Shown: positions 22,339 to 31,582 of the stretch, piece after piece
Numbering within the stretch: position 1 is the first letter of the stretch
Layout of the letters: each line of letters opens with the position of its first letter
Source of the DNA: Flavobacterium sp. I-STPP5a
GTDB taxonomy: Bacteria > Bacteroidota > Bacteroidia > Flavobacteriales > Flavobacteriaceae
Length of the DNA stretch: 43,329 nt
Assembly (NCBI RefSeq): GCF_009764685.1
Contig: NZ_VHLM01000034.1
Location: forward strand, 1-43,329
Reading direction: 5' to 3'
The notes under the pieces: generated by a model
What the model saw: only the letters and a program-made list of their open reading frames with translations
Told to the model about the DNA's origin: nothing
Database searches by the model: none
Position numbers and translations under genes: made by a program

Positions 22339-23241
22339 ATGAAAAAAACAATATTGATCCTAACCATAACCTTAGTTTTTAATATGAACTCCTTCGGACA
22401 AGGATGTAGTGACGCTGGTATTTGCTCCATCAGTTCTATTTTTCAAAATGAAAGCGATATAACGCAAAATAACATTGAGTTTGGAACTATTTTTGGTGCT
22501 GGCGAAGCAGATGTTACTTACATTTCACCTTATATAACCTACAGCCAAACACTCAATGATCGTTGGACTTTAAGCTCAAAAATTACATACTCCGTTGCAA
22601 GTGGTAGCTTTGGTCAGCGCGGTGCTTTTGGAGATGCATATGCACTAGCAAATTACAATTGGAAATCTGAGAAAAAAACCAAATGGAGTTCGCTAATTGG
22701 ATTTAAGGTTCCTTTAAATAGTTCCAATTTAAAGATTAATGAATTTTCAATTCCACTAGACTATCAATCAAGTTTAGGAACCTTTGACGCCTTATTAGGC
22801 ATGAGTTTAAGTTATGAAAAGTGGGATTTTAATACCGCCTTGCAAATTCCGGTATTTAATAATAATAAAAATTCATATTTTGCTGAATTTAGTGGTACTA
22901 CTGATTTTTTTAGTACTAATTTATTCGAACGCAAATCTGACATTCTTTTACGTGGGACTTACACACATCAAACTACCAACAAAAAATTCACTTTCAAACC
23001 CAATGTTTTGTTTTTGTACCATTTGGGAGAAGATACATTTGAAAATATTTTTGGTCAAAGAGAGGCAATTGCAAATTCTGATGGATTAACCATAAATGGG
23101 AATTTAATAACTGCTTATGCTCTTACAAGAACTAGTAGTTTAGAGTTATCTCTTGCTGCTCCATTTGTGGTCAGGGAAGCAAGACCTGACGGATTAACAC
23201 GTCAGTTTACAGCTGGAATTATTTATAAAGTTGCTTTTTAA
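22339..23241 (+). CDS. Predicted outer-membrane beta-barrel protein
   Basis: This 300-residue protein has a signal peptide (MKKTILILTITLVFNMNSFGQ) and a body of alternating polar/hydrophobic strands with many aromatic residues (YISPYITYSQTLNDRWTLSS and similar). The final residue is a phenylalanine after AGIIYKVA, the usual end of a beta-barrel. Cys residues near the mature N-terminus (GCSDAGICSISS) are unusual for a porin. It sits in an operon with the DM13 lipoprotein and may form a surface partner or transporter for it. No specific substrate can be inferred. Confidence 0.7.
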   Translation: MKKTILILTITLVFNMNSFGQGCSDAGICSISSIFQNESDITQNNIEFGTIFGAGEADVTYISPYITYSQTLNDRWTLSSKITYSVASGSFGQRGAFGDAYALANYNWKSEKKTKWSSLIGFKVPLNSSNLKINEFSIPLDYQSSLGTFDALLGMSLSYEKWDFNTALQIPVFNNNKNSYFAEFSGTTDFFSTNLFERKSDILLRGTYTHQTTNKKFTFKPNVLFLYHLGEDTFENIFGQREAIANSDGLTINGNLITAYALTRTSSLELSLAAPFVVREARPDGLTRQFTAGIIYKVAF

Positions 23242-23257
23242 AAAACAAACAAAAACT

Positions 23258-24037
23258 TTATCTACCACCATTGGCACGCAAATCAGCAATGCATTTCGAG
23301 TCTAATTGTGGCTCAGCAGTTGCCGAAACCATGTTATTAATACCACTAACTAACTCGGCAGACCAATACATCAAACACCTTTTTTCAATACAATGCCTTG
23401 GATGTGCCGAATCCTCATGATTGCTCTGCAAAGCTGTTCCAAAATTGGTCAGCCCCAAAATATGACCAAATTCATGGGTGATAATTGTAGTTTCTAATAT
23501 AGTGCGGTTGGGCTCAAGAGGGCTATCGCTGAGTCCTTGAATCGTTTTTTCAAAAATCACAAAAGAGGTATTTCTATAAGCTGTTCCTAACACTAGACCT
23601 TCAGCGGTATCTTGTGCTGATTTCCCATCGGCAAAGAAAGCCCATACCGCAAGTTCTGTACCTGAGTTGTATTTTGTCCTGTTTGCGTCTTCAAGAGCAA
23701 CTATCTGCTGAGTTGTAAAAGTGGCATTGCCAGGAGATGCAATGACACGTTTGATTACATTTATACCAACAGGCTTGAATGTGTGGGCACTAATAAATGC
23801 TACAAAATTATTTATTGCTACTGCACTGGGCTAAAAACCATTTACATAAACCACTTCAATCACCAAACTTTTAAATTTTATATCTGATAATAAATCATTT
23901 GCAGAACTACCTGTTTGCTGTTTGTTCAAATTTTTATCAACCGGAATTGGATCTGTAATTAAAGTGTTTTCATCACTTGAACAAGAAGTAACAAATAAAA
24001 ATGAACACAAAACCAGAAGTGCGGAAATTTTTTTCAT
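23258..24037 (-). pseudogene. Zinc metalloprotease-like lipoprotein interrupted by one amber codon
   Basis: Read as one frame, this gene would encode 259 residues. It has a lipoprotein signal (lipobox VTSC, C19, then SSDEN) and a conserved middle. The metzincin-like zinc site HEFGHILGLTN lies at 188-198, followed by NHED and a Met-turn-like CLMYW. A single in-frame TAG at codon 69 (23831-23833) splits it. The reading frame before and after this codon is the same, with no indel, and the sequence between (PSAVAINNFVAFISAHTFKP) is intact protein. Either a recent nonsense mutation or a sequencing error explains it. The second half alone could start only at internal codons without a signal, so the protease is probably not made. 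Confidence 0.8.
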
Positions 24038-24178
24038 AGATATAAATTTTAAATCTTTTTTTATTTCGTTTTACAATTCGTCTTTATTAAACAACAGAAA
24101 AATCGAAAACCCATATCAAACTAAGTATCATCTACAAAAAAAACACATCTTTAGACTTACAATTGTATTATTTTTAAA

Positions 24179-24207
24179 AAACCCTTTTGAAAAATACAAA
24201 AGGGTTT
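24179..24207 (-). terminator. Intrinsic terminator of glmM
   Basis: AAACCCTTTTG (24179-24189) pairs with CAAAAGGGTTT (24197-24207) around a 7-base loop. On the minus strand it is followed by a T run. It lies 15 bases after the glmM stop. Confidence 0.85.
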
Positions 24208-24221
24208 AAAAATTCTATTCA

Positions 24222-25610
24222 TTAAATACCAACAACTGCTTTAATTTCATCAATAATTCTAAGTGCTAATTGATCTGCTAGCTCTTGAGAGGCTGCTTCG
24301 GTATAAATACGAATAATAGGCTCTGTATTTGATTTTCTTAGGTGAACCCAATTTTCGGCAAAATCAATTTTTACACCGTCAATAGTACTGATATCTTCGT
24401 TCTTGTATTTCTCTGTCATCGCAACAAGAATAGCATCTACATCAATTTGAGGTGTCAATTCAATTTTATTTTTGCTCATGTAATATTCCGGATACGAAGC
24501 ACGCAATGCGGAAACCGTCATTTTTTTGTTTGCCAAATGCGTCAAAAACAAAGCTACTCCTACCAAACTATCACGTCCGTAATGAAGCTCTGGGTAGATA
24601 ATCCCACCGTTTCCTTCACCACCAATAACTGCATTATTTTTTTTCATCAATTCTACTACATTCACCTCCCCTACGGCACTGGCTTCGTAGTTTCCGTTAT
24701 GTGCGTTTGTAACATCGCGTAAAGCACGAGAAGATGACATATTAGAAACCGTATTTCCTGGAGTTTTACTCAAAACATAATCGGCACAAGCCACTAAAGT
24801 GTATTCTTCGCCAAACATTTCACCATCTTCACAAATAAATGCCAAACGATCTACATCAGGATCCACAACAATTCCTAAATGTGCTTTTTCTTTGACCACT
24901 AATTCCGAAATATCTGTTAAATGCTCTTTCAAAGGCTCTGGATTATGAGGAAAATGACCATTAGGCTCACAGTAAAGTTCTACCACTTCAACGCCCATTA
25001 ATTCTAATAATCTAGGAATAATAATTCCACCAGATGAGTTTACTCCATCAACAACAACCTTAAATTTTGCTGCTTTTACAGCTTCAATATCTACTAATGG
25101 TAAGTTTAAAACCTCGTCAATGTGTATGTCCATGTAGGCATCATTGATTGTGATAGTTCCTAAATCATCCACATCCGAAAAATTAAAACCTTCGCTTTCC
25201 GCAATTTCAAGAATTTTAAGTCCCTCTTCACCATTTAAAAACTCCCCTTTTTCGTTCAATAATTTCAAAGCATTCCATTGTTTTGGATTATGCGATGCCG
25301 TTAATATTATTCCGCCCTCAGCTTTTTCAAGTGGTACAGCAACTTCAACTGTTGGAGTAGTTGAAAGTCCTAAATCAATCACATCAATACCCAAACCAAT
25401 CAAGGTGTTTACTACCAAATTATGAATCATTGGTCCAGATATACGAGCATCACGTCCTACAACTACCGTGATTTTATCTTTCTTACTGTAGTTTTTTAGC
25501 CAGGTTCCATAAGCCGATGCAAATTTTACAGCATCAACAGGAGTAAGGTTGTCCCCTACATTTCCACCTATTGTACCTCGAATTCCTGATATTGATTTTA
25601 TTAAAGTCAT
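24222..25610 (-). CDS. glmM: Phosphoglucosamine mutase GlmM
   Basis: This 462-residue member of the alpha-D-phosphohexomutase family converts glucosamine-6-phosphate to glucosamine-1-phosphate for cell-wall and LPS synthesis. The active-site phosphoserine is S106 in TASHNPKQWNALK. The metal loop reads DPDVDRLAF, the sugar-binding loop is GGEGNGG, and the C-terminal phosphate-binding loop is RKSNTEPIIRIYTEA. Length and motif order match GlmM; a phosphomannomutase/phosphoglucomutase relative cannot be fully excluded in Bacteroidetes. It is a single-gene unit with its own promoter and terminator. Confidence 0.88.
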   Translation of the reverse strand: MTLIKSISGIRGTIGGNVGDNLTPVDAVKFASAYGTWLKNYSKKDKITVVVGRDARISGPMIHNLVVNTLIGLGIDVIDLGLSTTPTVEVAVPLEKAEGGIILTASHNPKQWNALKLLNEKGEFLNGEEGLKILEIAESEGFNFSDVDDLGTITINDAYMDIHIDEVLNLPLVDIEAVKAAKFKVVVDGVNSSGGIIIPRLLELMGVEVVELYCEPNGHFPHNPEPLKEHLTDISELVVKEKAHLGIVVDPDVDRLAFICEDGEMFGEEYTLVACADYVLSKTPGNTVSNMSSSRALRDVTNAHNGNYEASAVGEVNVVELMKKNNAVIGGEGNGGIIYPELHYGRDSLVGVALFLTHLANKKMTVSALRASYPEYYMSKNKIELTPQIDVDAILVAMTEKYKNEDISTIDGVKIDFAENWVHLRKSNTEPIIRIYTEAASQELADQLALRIIDEIKAVVGI

Positions 25611-25654
25611 TGATATATATTTTATAAATTGAATTTTAAATTTTAAATTGCTGA

Positions 25655-25662
25655 CAAATATA
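25655..25662 (-). promoter_or_regulatory. -7 box of glmM
   Basis: On the minus strand this reads TATATTTG, an exact match to TAnnTTTG, about 45 bases upstream of the glmM start. A TTTG lies 14 bases further upstream, closer than usual for a -33 element. Confidence 0.5.
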
Positions 25663-25728
25663 AGAATTGAAGCCTACAAAATAGAAATGAACGTAAAATT
25701 TCATGCTATAAATCTTTAAAGCAATCTC

Positions 25729-26313
25729 ATGAATTTCCTAGCACACATTTACCTTTCTGGCGAAAATGATCTACTTAAAATTGGTAATTTTATGGCTGAT
25801 GGAATTAGAGGAAGTCAATATGAAAGCTACCCATTGGAAATTCAAAAAGGTATTATTTTGCATCGAGCTATTGATACTTTTACCGATGCGCATCCTATCT
25901 TTAGAAAAAGTACTAAAAAACTTCATGAAAAATACCATCATTACGCTGGAGTGATTGTGGATGTTTTTTACGATCACTTTTTAGCCAAAAACTGGTCGAA
26001 TTATTCTAATGAAAAACTAGAAGATTTTGTTGCCCGTTTTTACGGCTCCCTGCATCATAATTACAGCGTACTATCGGAGAAAACAAAAGGCATGATGCCC
26101 TACATGATACAACAAAATTGGCTTGTAAGTTACCAAACAGTTGAAGGCATACATGGAATTTTAACCCAAATGGACAAACGCACTAAAAACCAGTCCCAAA
26201 TGAGATTTGCAAGCAATGAATTAAAAGAATTCTACAGCGAATTTGAAAATGACTTTACTCTTTTTTTTGCTGAATTAATCTCATTTGTAAACCACAAAAA
26301 ATCAACATTATGA
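25729..26313 (+). CDS. acpH: Acyl carrier protein phosphodiesterase-like protein AcpH
   Basis: This 194-residue protein begins with the AcpH signature MNFLAHIYLSG, followed by IGNFMADGIRG and ILHRAIDTFTDAHPIFRKS. The His/Asp residues of these stretches form the HD-like metal site. AcpH removes the 4'-phosphopantetheine group from holo-ACP. Length matches the E. coli enzyme (193 residues). The stop overlaps the next gene by ATGA, suggesting translational coupling with ggt, although the functional link is not obvious. Confidence 0.88.
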   Translation: MNFLAHIYLSGENDLLKIGNFMADGIRGSQYESYPLEIQKGIILHRAIDTFTDAHPIFRKSTKKLHEKYHHYAGVIVDVFYDHFLAKNWSNYSNEKLEDFVARFYGSLHHNYSVLSEKTKGMMPYMIQQNWLVSYQTVEGIHGILTQMDKRTKNQSQMRFASNELKEFYSEFENDFTLFFAELISFVNHKKSTL

Positions 26314-27995
26314 AAAAATTATTTCCGTTACTTTTCCTAATTGCTATTGGATGTAAATCCCAAGAAAAAGCAGCAAATCCCACCGGACTTGTGACTTCAA
26401 AAGCAATGGTGGTTTCTGCACGTGAAGAAGCATCTCAAATAGGAGTCGACATAATGAAAAAAGGGGGTAACGCATTTGACGCTATGGTTGCTACCGAACT
26501 AGCCTTGGCAGTAGCCCATCCGCAAGCAGGAAATATAGGCGGCGGAGGTTTTATGGTTTATAGAAAAGCAAACGGCGAAACTGGCTCTATTGATTATAGA
26601 GAAAAAGCACCTTTGTCAGCCAAAAACGATATGTTTTTAGACCAAAATGGAAATGTTATAAAAGGTAAAAGTACTGCAACAGCATATGCCTCTGGAGTAC
26701 CAGGAACTATTGCAGGCATTTTTGAAGTACACAAAAAATACGGATCACTTTCTATTAGTGAAATACTAAAACCTGTAATTGCTCTCGCAGAAAGAGGCGT
26801 AGTTGTAACACCCAATCAAGCCAAAAGTCTAGCAGCTTTTAGAGCAGTTTTTATTAAAGAAAACGGACCAAATAGCTTATTCTCTCAAGTTTATAAAGCA
26901 AACGATACCATCAAATACAAAGCGTTAGCGAATACGCTTAAAAGAATTTCACAATATGGAAAAGAGGAATTTTACACTGGAGAAACGGCCCAAAAACTGA
27001 TAGCTTTTCTCACTCAAAAGAACGGTGCAATGACTCTTGAGGATTTAAAGAAATACGAAGCAAAATGGAGAAAACCAATTACATTTGATTATAAAGATTT
27101 AAAAATAACTTCTATGGCACCACCCAGTAGTGGTGGAATCTGTTTGAACCAAATCATGACTATGATTGAGCCTTATCCGCTTGCGCAAATGGGACACAAC
27201 AGTCAAAAATCGATTCAATTGATCACCGAAGCCGAACGAAGAGCCTACGCAGATAGAAACTTTTTTCTTGGAGATCCTGATTTTGTAAAAATACCTACTT
27301 CTAAATTACTTGATCCTTCGTACTTAAAAAACAGAATGAATACTTTCAGCTTTGACAAAGCAACCAAATCTTCAGATGTTGCACACGGCGAAGTAACAGG
27401 ATATGAAAGTGATCAAACCACACACTACTCTATTGTAGATTCTTTTGGGAATGCAATAGCCGCAACAACAACATTAAATGATAATTATGGTTCCAAAATA
27501 TATTGTGATGAACTGGGTTTTTTCTTGAACAATCAAATGGATGATTTTAGTGCAAAACCAGGTGTTCCAAATCTTTACGGTCTTACCGGAAGCAAAGCCA
27601 ACAGTATTGCCCCTGAAAAAAGAATGCTAAGTTCCATGACTCCCACCATCATCGAAAAAGATAAAAAACTTTACATGGTAGTAGGAACTCCGGGAGGTTC
27701 AACCATTATCACATCGGTTTTACAAACTATTTTAAACGTATATGAATTTAATTTAAGCATGCAAGAGGCAGTAGACGCACCCCGTTTTCACCATCAATGG
27801 TTGCCTGATGAAATCATATTTGAACCTAATTCTTTCAACAAAGATTTGCTATTGCAACTCAAACAAAAAGGATACTCTATCAATGAAAAAGACAAAGAAA
27901 TTATAGGTGCTGTAGATGCCATTTTAGTTTTACCCAATGGCAAACTTGAAGGCGGAGCTGACAGAAGAGGTGACAACAAAGCGGTTGGATTTTAA
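26310..27995 (+). CDS. ggt: Gamma-glutamyltransferase (lipoprotein form)
   Basis: This 561-residue protein has an N-terminal export signal ending in IAIGC (C15), suggesting a lipid-anchored periplasmic or outer-membrane enzyme. The large-subunit region shows GGNAFDAMVATELALAV and the GGGGFMVYR segment. Autocleavage should occur before T370 in DQTTHYSIVD, producing the nucleophilic Thr of the small subunit. SSMTPTII and GTPGGSTIIT line the substrate site. The enzyme hydrolyses or transfers the gamma-glutamyl group of glutathione. It overlaps acpH by 4 bases. Confidence 0.93.
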   Translation: MKKLFPLLFLIAIGCKSQEKAANPTGLVTSKAMVVSAREEASQIGVDIMKKGGNAFDAMVATELALAVAHPQAGNIGGGGFMVYRKANGETGSIDYREKAPLSAKNDMFLDQNGNVIKGKSTATAYASGVPGTIAGIFEVHKKYGSLSISEILKPVIALAERGVVVTPNQAKSLAAFRAVFIKENGPNSLFSQVYKANDTIKYKALANTLKRISQYGKEEFYTGETAQKLIAFLTQKNGAMTLEDLKKYEAKWRKPITFDYKDLKITSMAPPSSGGICLNQIMTMIEPYPLAQMGHNSQKSIQLITEAERRAYADRNFFLGDPDFVKIPTSKLLDPSYLKNRMNTFSFDKATKSSDVAHGEVTGYESDQTTHYSIVDSFGNAIAATTTLNDNYGSKIYCDELGFFLNNQMDDFSAKPGVPNLYGLTGSKANSIAPEKRMLSSMTPTIIEKDKKLYMVVGTPGGSTIITSVLQTILNVYEFNLSMQEAVDAPRFHHQWLPDEIIFEPNSFNKDLLLQLKQKGYSINEKDKEIIGAVDAILVLPNGKLEGGADRRGDNKAVGF

Positions 27996-28039
27996 GTTGT
28001 AACTAAAAAACCGAAACAATCTTTTTAAATTCTGTTTCC

Positions 28040-28723
28040 ATGAACTTTATCTCAACACTCGAAAACGCGTTTGAACAAAATAGAAATGTAGAAAACGCTT
28101 TTGCAATGTCGCAATACATGCGCAATAAGTTTTCCTTTTTTGGTATTCGCACCACCAAAAGAAGAGAACTATTTAAAGAAATTTGGAAACAAAACCAACA
28201 AGAAGTACACCATCATTCTGTACAAATTGCTCAAACTCTTTTTAACAAACCAGAACGAGAATTCCATTATTGCGCCATTGAAATTCTAATAAAAGAAAAG
28301 AAAAAGGCTTATAGTGTTACTGACATCGATTGGATTGAAAAACTAATATTGCAGCATTCTTGGTGGGATAGCGTTGATACCATCGCTAAATACATTTTAG
28401 GAGCTTATTTACAGCAATTCCCCACCGAAACTGAGAACGTTATCATAAGATTTTCAAGTCAAGAAAGTATATGGTTGCATCGTAGTTTGATTCTTTTCCA
28501 ATTGGGATACAAACAAAAAACGAATTCAGATCTCCTTTTTTGGCTCTGTTTAAAATACGCCAATTCCTCTGAATTTTTCATTCAAAAAGCCATCGGTTGG
28601 GCGCTACGTGAATATGCTAAAACAAATCCTGAAGCGATCCTTTTTTTTGTAAATTCGAATAAATTAAAACCTTTAAGCACAAAAGAAGCCCTTAAAAATA
28701 GTGGTTCGCTTAAAATAATGTAG
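28040..28723 (+). CDS. AlkD-like DNA glycosylase (HEAT-repeat DNA alkylation repair)
   Basis: This 227-residue all-helical protein matches the AlkC/AlkD family, which excises alkylated bases such as 7-methylguanine. The typical segments are MRNKFSFFGIRTTKRRELF near the N-terminus, FHYCAIEILIKEKK and the catalytic region HSWWDSVDTIAKYILG, with W109, D110 and D113. The final QKAIGWALREYAKTNPEA is also conserved. It stands between ggt and the chloride channel gene, all in the same direction, with gaps of 44 and 23 bases. Confidence 0.9.
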   Translation: MNFISTLENAFEQNRNVENAFAMSQYMRNKFSFFGIRTTKRRELFKEIWKQNQQEVHHHSVQIAQTLFNKPEREFHYCAIEILIKEKKKAYSVTDIDWIEKLILQHSWWDSVDTIAKYILGAYLQQFPTETENVIIRFSSQESIWLHRSLILFQLGYKQKTNSDLLFWLCLKYANSSEFFIQKAIGWALREYAKTNPEAILFFVNSNKLKPLSTKEALKNSGSLKIM

Positions 28724-28746
28724 CTTTGTGAATCATTTAAAAAATC

Positions 28747-30531
28747 ATGTTTAAAAAATATATTTCAAGGTTAGAAACCGTTATTTCAGTAGCGCAATCT
28801 ATATTGACTCCCAAACAATTTATCTTTTTATCAGCAGTATTAGTGGGTATTTCAGCTGCTTTTGCAGTAATTGTATTGAAAACTTTTGCTCACTGGGTAT
28901 TTATTTTTGCAACGTACGTAAGCGGCATTCTAAAACTTGGTTTTCTAACTAGTATACTACCCATCATTGGAATTTTACTTACTATTCTGGTGGTAAAAAA
29001 CGTATTGGGCGGAAGCATTCAAAAAGGAACTTCTCAAATATTATATGCTGTTGCAAAAAAAGCAAGTATTATCCCTAGGAAACAAATGTATGCCCAAATT
29101 GTAACGAGCTCACTCACTGTTGGACTAGGCGGATCAGCAGGTTTAGAAAGTCCTATTGTAATTACCGGTGCTGCCTTTGGATCAAATTATGCTCAAAACT
29201 ATAAATTAAGCTACAAAGACAGAACTCTTTTGATAGGCTGTGGTGTAGCTGCAGGAATTGCAGCGGCGTTCAATGCACCCATTGCTGGAGTTCTATTTGC
29301 CATTGAAGTTTTATTAGTAGATGTAAGCATTGCTGCCTTTACTCCCATCATGATTGCCGCTGCAACGGGAGCATTAGTTTCTGTAATTGTCCTTGACGAA
29401 GAAATTCTTTTGTCGTTCAAACAACAACAAAGTTTTGATTACCACAATATTTTATACTACGTACTTCTTGGTATTTTCACTGGATTAATAGCCGTGTACT
29501 ACTCTAGAAATTTTCAAAGAGTAGAACATTTTTTTGGACGCTTAAAGTTTTCTCCCTTCAAGAAAGGGCTCTTTGGCGCCAGCATTTTAGCACTATTAAT
29601 CGTCGTTTTTCCAACACTTTTTGGTGAAGGATATGAAAGCATCAAAACCCTTTCAGAGAGTGATCCTAGTAAATTACTAGAACACACACTTTTTAGTGGC
29701 TTTAGAAACAATAGTTGGGTGCTTTTACTATTTGTGGGTGCTACTATGATGCTCAAAGTTTTTGCAACCAGCATCACCATCAATAGTGGTGGTAACGGAG
29801 GTAATTTTGCTCCTTCTTTATTTTTAGGTTCTTATGTAGGATTCTTTTTTTCTAAATTTCTAAACCTCACAGGACTCACAAAATTACCCGTTAGCAATTT
29901 CACACTAGTAGGAATGGCAGGAATATTAAGCGGATTATTTCATGCACCACTAACCGCTATATTCTTGATTGCCGAAATAACGGGAGGTTACAATTTAATG
30001 ATTCCTCTTATGATTGTGGCTTCTATCAGTTTTGCTATTTCTAAACGTTTTGAAAAACACTCCATGGATGTCAAAAATTTGGTCGAAAAAGGACATGCCT
30101 TTACCAGTAATAAAGACACTAATATCCTGTCAACACTCGAGACTAACACTATTATTCAAACTGATTTTTTAACGGTAACTCCAGATGAAAATTTGGAACG
30201 CTTAGTAGACCTCATTTCTCATTCGAATCAAGTCATTTTTGGAGTGATTGATGCCCAACAAAACTTACTTGGAATTGTCCATTTTAATGATATTCGCGAA
30301 ATCATTTTTAACACCTATCGTGTCAAATATACTTTGGTGAAAGAAATCATGACGGCACCTGTAGAAACTATTGCACCCTTTGATAGTATGGAACAAGTTA
30401 TGAATAAATTCGAAAAGTCGAAAAAAGCATTCTTACCTGTACTTAAAGAGGGTAAATACTATGGTTTTATATCAAAGTCAGTGGCTCTTGAAGCGTATAG
30501 AACCAAACTAAAATCCATGACAATAGAGTAA
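28747..30531 (+). CDS. ClC-family chloride channel/antiporter with CBS domains
   Basis: This 594-residue membrane protein has the ClC fold with about 10-12 hydrophobic segments. The selectivity loop GSAGLESP (129-136) places the gating glutamate at E134. GGNGGNFAPSLFLG is the second anion-binding loop. After the membrane part (to about residue 430) there are two CBS modules (LTVTPDENLERLVDLI and MTAPVETIAPFDSMEQVM), which usually bind adenine nucleotides and regulate transport. The Gly-Ser-Ala-Gly form of the first loop departs from the usual GSGIP. Channel versus H+/Cl- exchanger cannot be decided. Confidence 0.92.
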   Translation: MFKKYISRLETVISVAQSILTPKQFIFLSAVLVGISAAFAVIVLKTFAHWVFIFATYVSGILKLGFLTSILPIIGILLTILVVKNVLGGSIQKGTSQILYAVAKKASIIPRKQMYAQIVTSSLTVGLGGSAGLESPIVITGAAFGSNYAQNYKLSYKDRTLLIGCGVAAGIAAAFNAPIAGVLFAIEVLLVDVSIAAFTPIMIAAATGALVSVIVLDEEILLSFKQQQSFDYHNILYYVLLGIFTGLIAVYYSRNFQRVEHFFGRLKFSPFKKGLFGASILALLIVVFPTLFGEGYESIKTLSESDPSKLLEHTLFSGFRNNSWVLLLFVGATMMLKVFATSITINSGGNGGNFAPSLFLGSYVGFFFSKFLNLTGLTKLPVSNFTLVGMAGILSGLFHAPLTAIFLIAEITGGYNLMIPLMIVASISFAISKRFEKHSMDVKNLVEKGHAFTSNKDTNILSTLETNTIIQTDFLTVTPDENLERLVDLISHSNQVIFGVIDAQQNLLGIVHFNDIREIIFNTYRVKYTLVKEIMTAPVETIAPFDSMEQVMNKFEKSKKAFLPVLKEGKYYGFISKSVALEAYRTKLKSMTIE

Positions 30532-30540
30532 CAATATAGA

Positions 30541-30552
30541 ATAAAAAAAAAA
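30541..30552 (-). terminator. T-tract terminator of rnpB
   Basis: On the minus strand a run of ten T follows directly after the closing P1 strand of RNase P RNA, a usual termination arrangement. Confidence 0.65.
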
Positions 30553-30872
30553 GCAGACCTATAAGCCGGATTCTGTATTTCGATTACTCAAAACCCTTAT
30601 CATTTATCTAGATCCAAAATTACTCTTGGACTCAAGCTATCTACCCTTCAGCAACGGGCGAGAAACCCTTAAATGCTGATATACTTGATATTTCACCGCA
30701 TAGAGTTTACCTGGTTTCACTACAGCATTACCTGTACATACTTTCTGTTGCACTTGTCCTAATCTCATCCGTAAAGACGAAACCGACGGGTGTTACCCGC
30801 TATGCTTCTCTGTGGTGTCCGGACTTTCCTCCCTCTCGCCCATAAAGGCAAGACGACGATAAGGCGGTCTGC
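30553..30872 (-). ncRNA. rnpB: RNase P RNA (M1-type catalytic subunit)
   Basis: On the minus strand the RNA begins GCAGACCGCC and ends ATAGGTCTGC, closing the P1 helix. Diagnostic conserved pieces are present: GGGAGGAAAGTCCGGACACC (CR-I), CAGAGAAGC, GGGTAACACCCGTCGG, and near the 3' end CAGAATCCGGCTTATAG. Length is about 320 bases. The RNA cleaves the 5' leader of pre-tRNAs. Ends are estimates (a few bases). Confidence 0.95.
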
Positions 30873-30877
30873 GGCGG

Positions 30878-30885
30878 CAAATTTA
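30878..30885 (-). promoter_or_regulatory. -7 box of rnpB
   Basis: The minus strand reads TAAATTTG, an exact TAnnTTTG match, ending about 6 bases before the predicted 5' end of the RNA. Confidence 0.65.
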
Positions 30886-30995
30886 GCATTATTAAATCTT
30901 TTTATCTCATTTTCTACCACTTACTTTAACAAGACCTTCACAACCATTTCATAATAAAACAGTTACCTTACCATCTTATCCATAAAAACAATACT

Positions 30996-31295
30996 ATGTC
31001 AAAAATGTATCATTACGCCAGCGTTTCAAAAGCCTTAGACGAATTAAAAGAAAAAGGATTTACTGTTGATTTTAACATTAACGACCAAGACATTATACAA
31101 AACCCGAGTCATTACGAAATCCAACATATTTATAGATATGAAGGGGAATCAAATCCAGATGACGAAGCCACAGTTTACGGTATACAATCCGTTTCAGGAC
31201 AAAAAGGGGTTTTCGTAGCAGGTTACGCAGCAAATTCAGATAATGATGCTGCCAAAGTTTTACTAGATCTCACCATCAAAGATAGAAATTCTTAA
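30996..31295 (+). CDS. Conserved small protein of unknown function
   Basis: A 99-residue, acidic, soluble protein starting [22 protein letters not shown], with [16 protein letters not shown] and [13 protein letters not shown] recognise it as a small protein widespread in Bacteroidetes that is sometimes labelled phosphoribosylpyrophosphate synthetase. It has none of the PRPP synthetase motifs and is far too short, so that name should not be used. No signal peptide. It stands alone between rnpB and a repeat-bearing spacer. Confidence 0.75.
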   Translation: MSKMYHYASVSKALDELKEKGFTVDFNINDQDIIQNPSHYEIQHIYRYEGESNPDDEATVYGIQSVSGQKGVFVAGYAANSDNDAAKVLLDLTIKDRNS

Positions 31296-31350
31296 TGTTT
31301 TTTATCTGTTCAAAAATATGAAAATCAAATTCTAAATATTACTTTATTTT

Positions 31351-31443
31351 TAGGAGCTTTCTCCAGCTATTCGTTACAATCTTATTCGCCATCCCGAGGT
31401 TTCGGGACTGCGCATAAGGATTTTCACTGCTATCTGGGCTAGG
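31351..31443. repeat. Palindromic intergenic repeat, copy A
   Basis: An inner hairpin (TCCCGA 31392-31397 with TCGGGA 31402-31407) lies within CTTAT/ATAAG. Outside it, CCAGCTATTCGTTACAATC and GATTTTCACTGCTATCTGG are imperfect complements. The outer parts resemble those of copy B at 12888-13031 while the centre differs. It lies in the 287-bp gap 31296-31582, which otherwise shows nothing. Confidence 0.5.
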
Positions 31444-31582
31444 AAATCTCGTTAAAAAGAAGTGTACTTTAAAATATAAAATCTTTTATAAATTTTGAAA
31501 AATAATGAGCTTTAAAAAATTGGTTAAAAAAACTATATTTTTGTAAAAAAAAAACATATAATTACACTTTAATTATTTGTAA

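Noticed and set aside
24342..24722. Plus-strand ORF of 126 residues inside glmM
   Set aside because: It is antisense to a well-conserved enzyme region with all catalytic motifs on the minus strand.
30996..31295. Phosphoribosylpyrophosphate synthetase label for the 99-residue protein
   Set aside because: It has no PRPP-binding motif and is a third of the necessary length.
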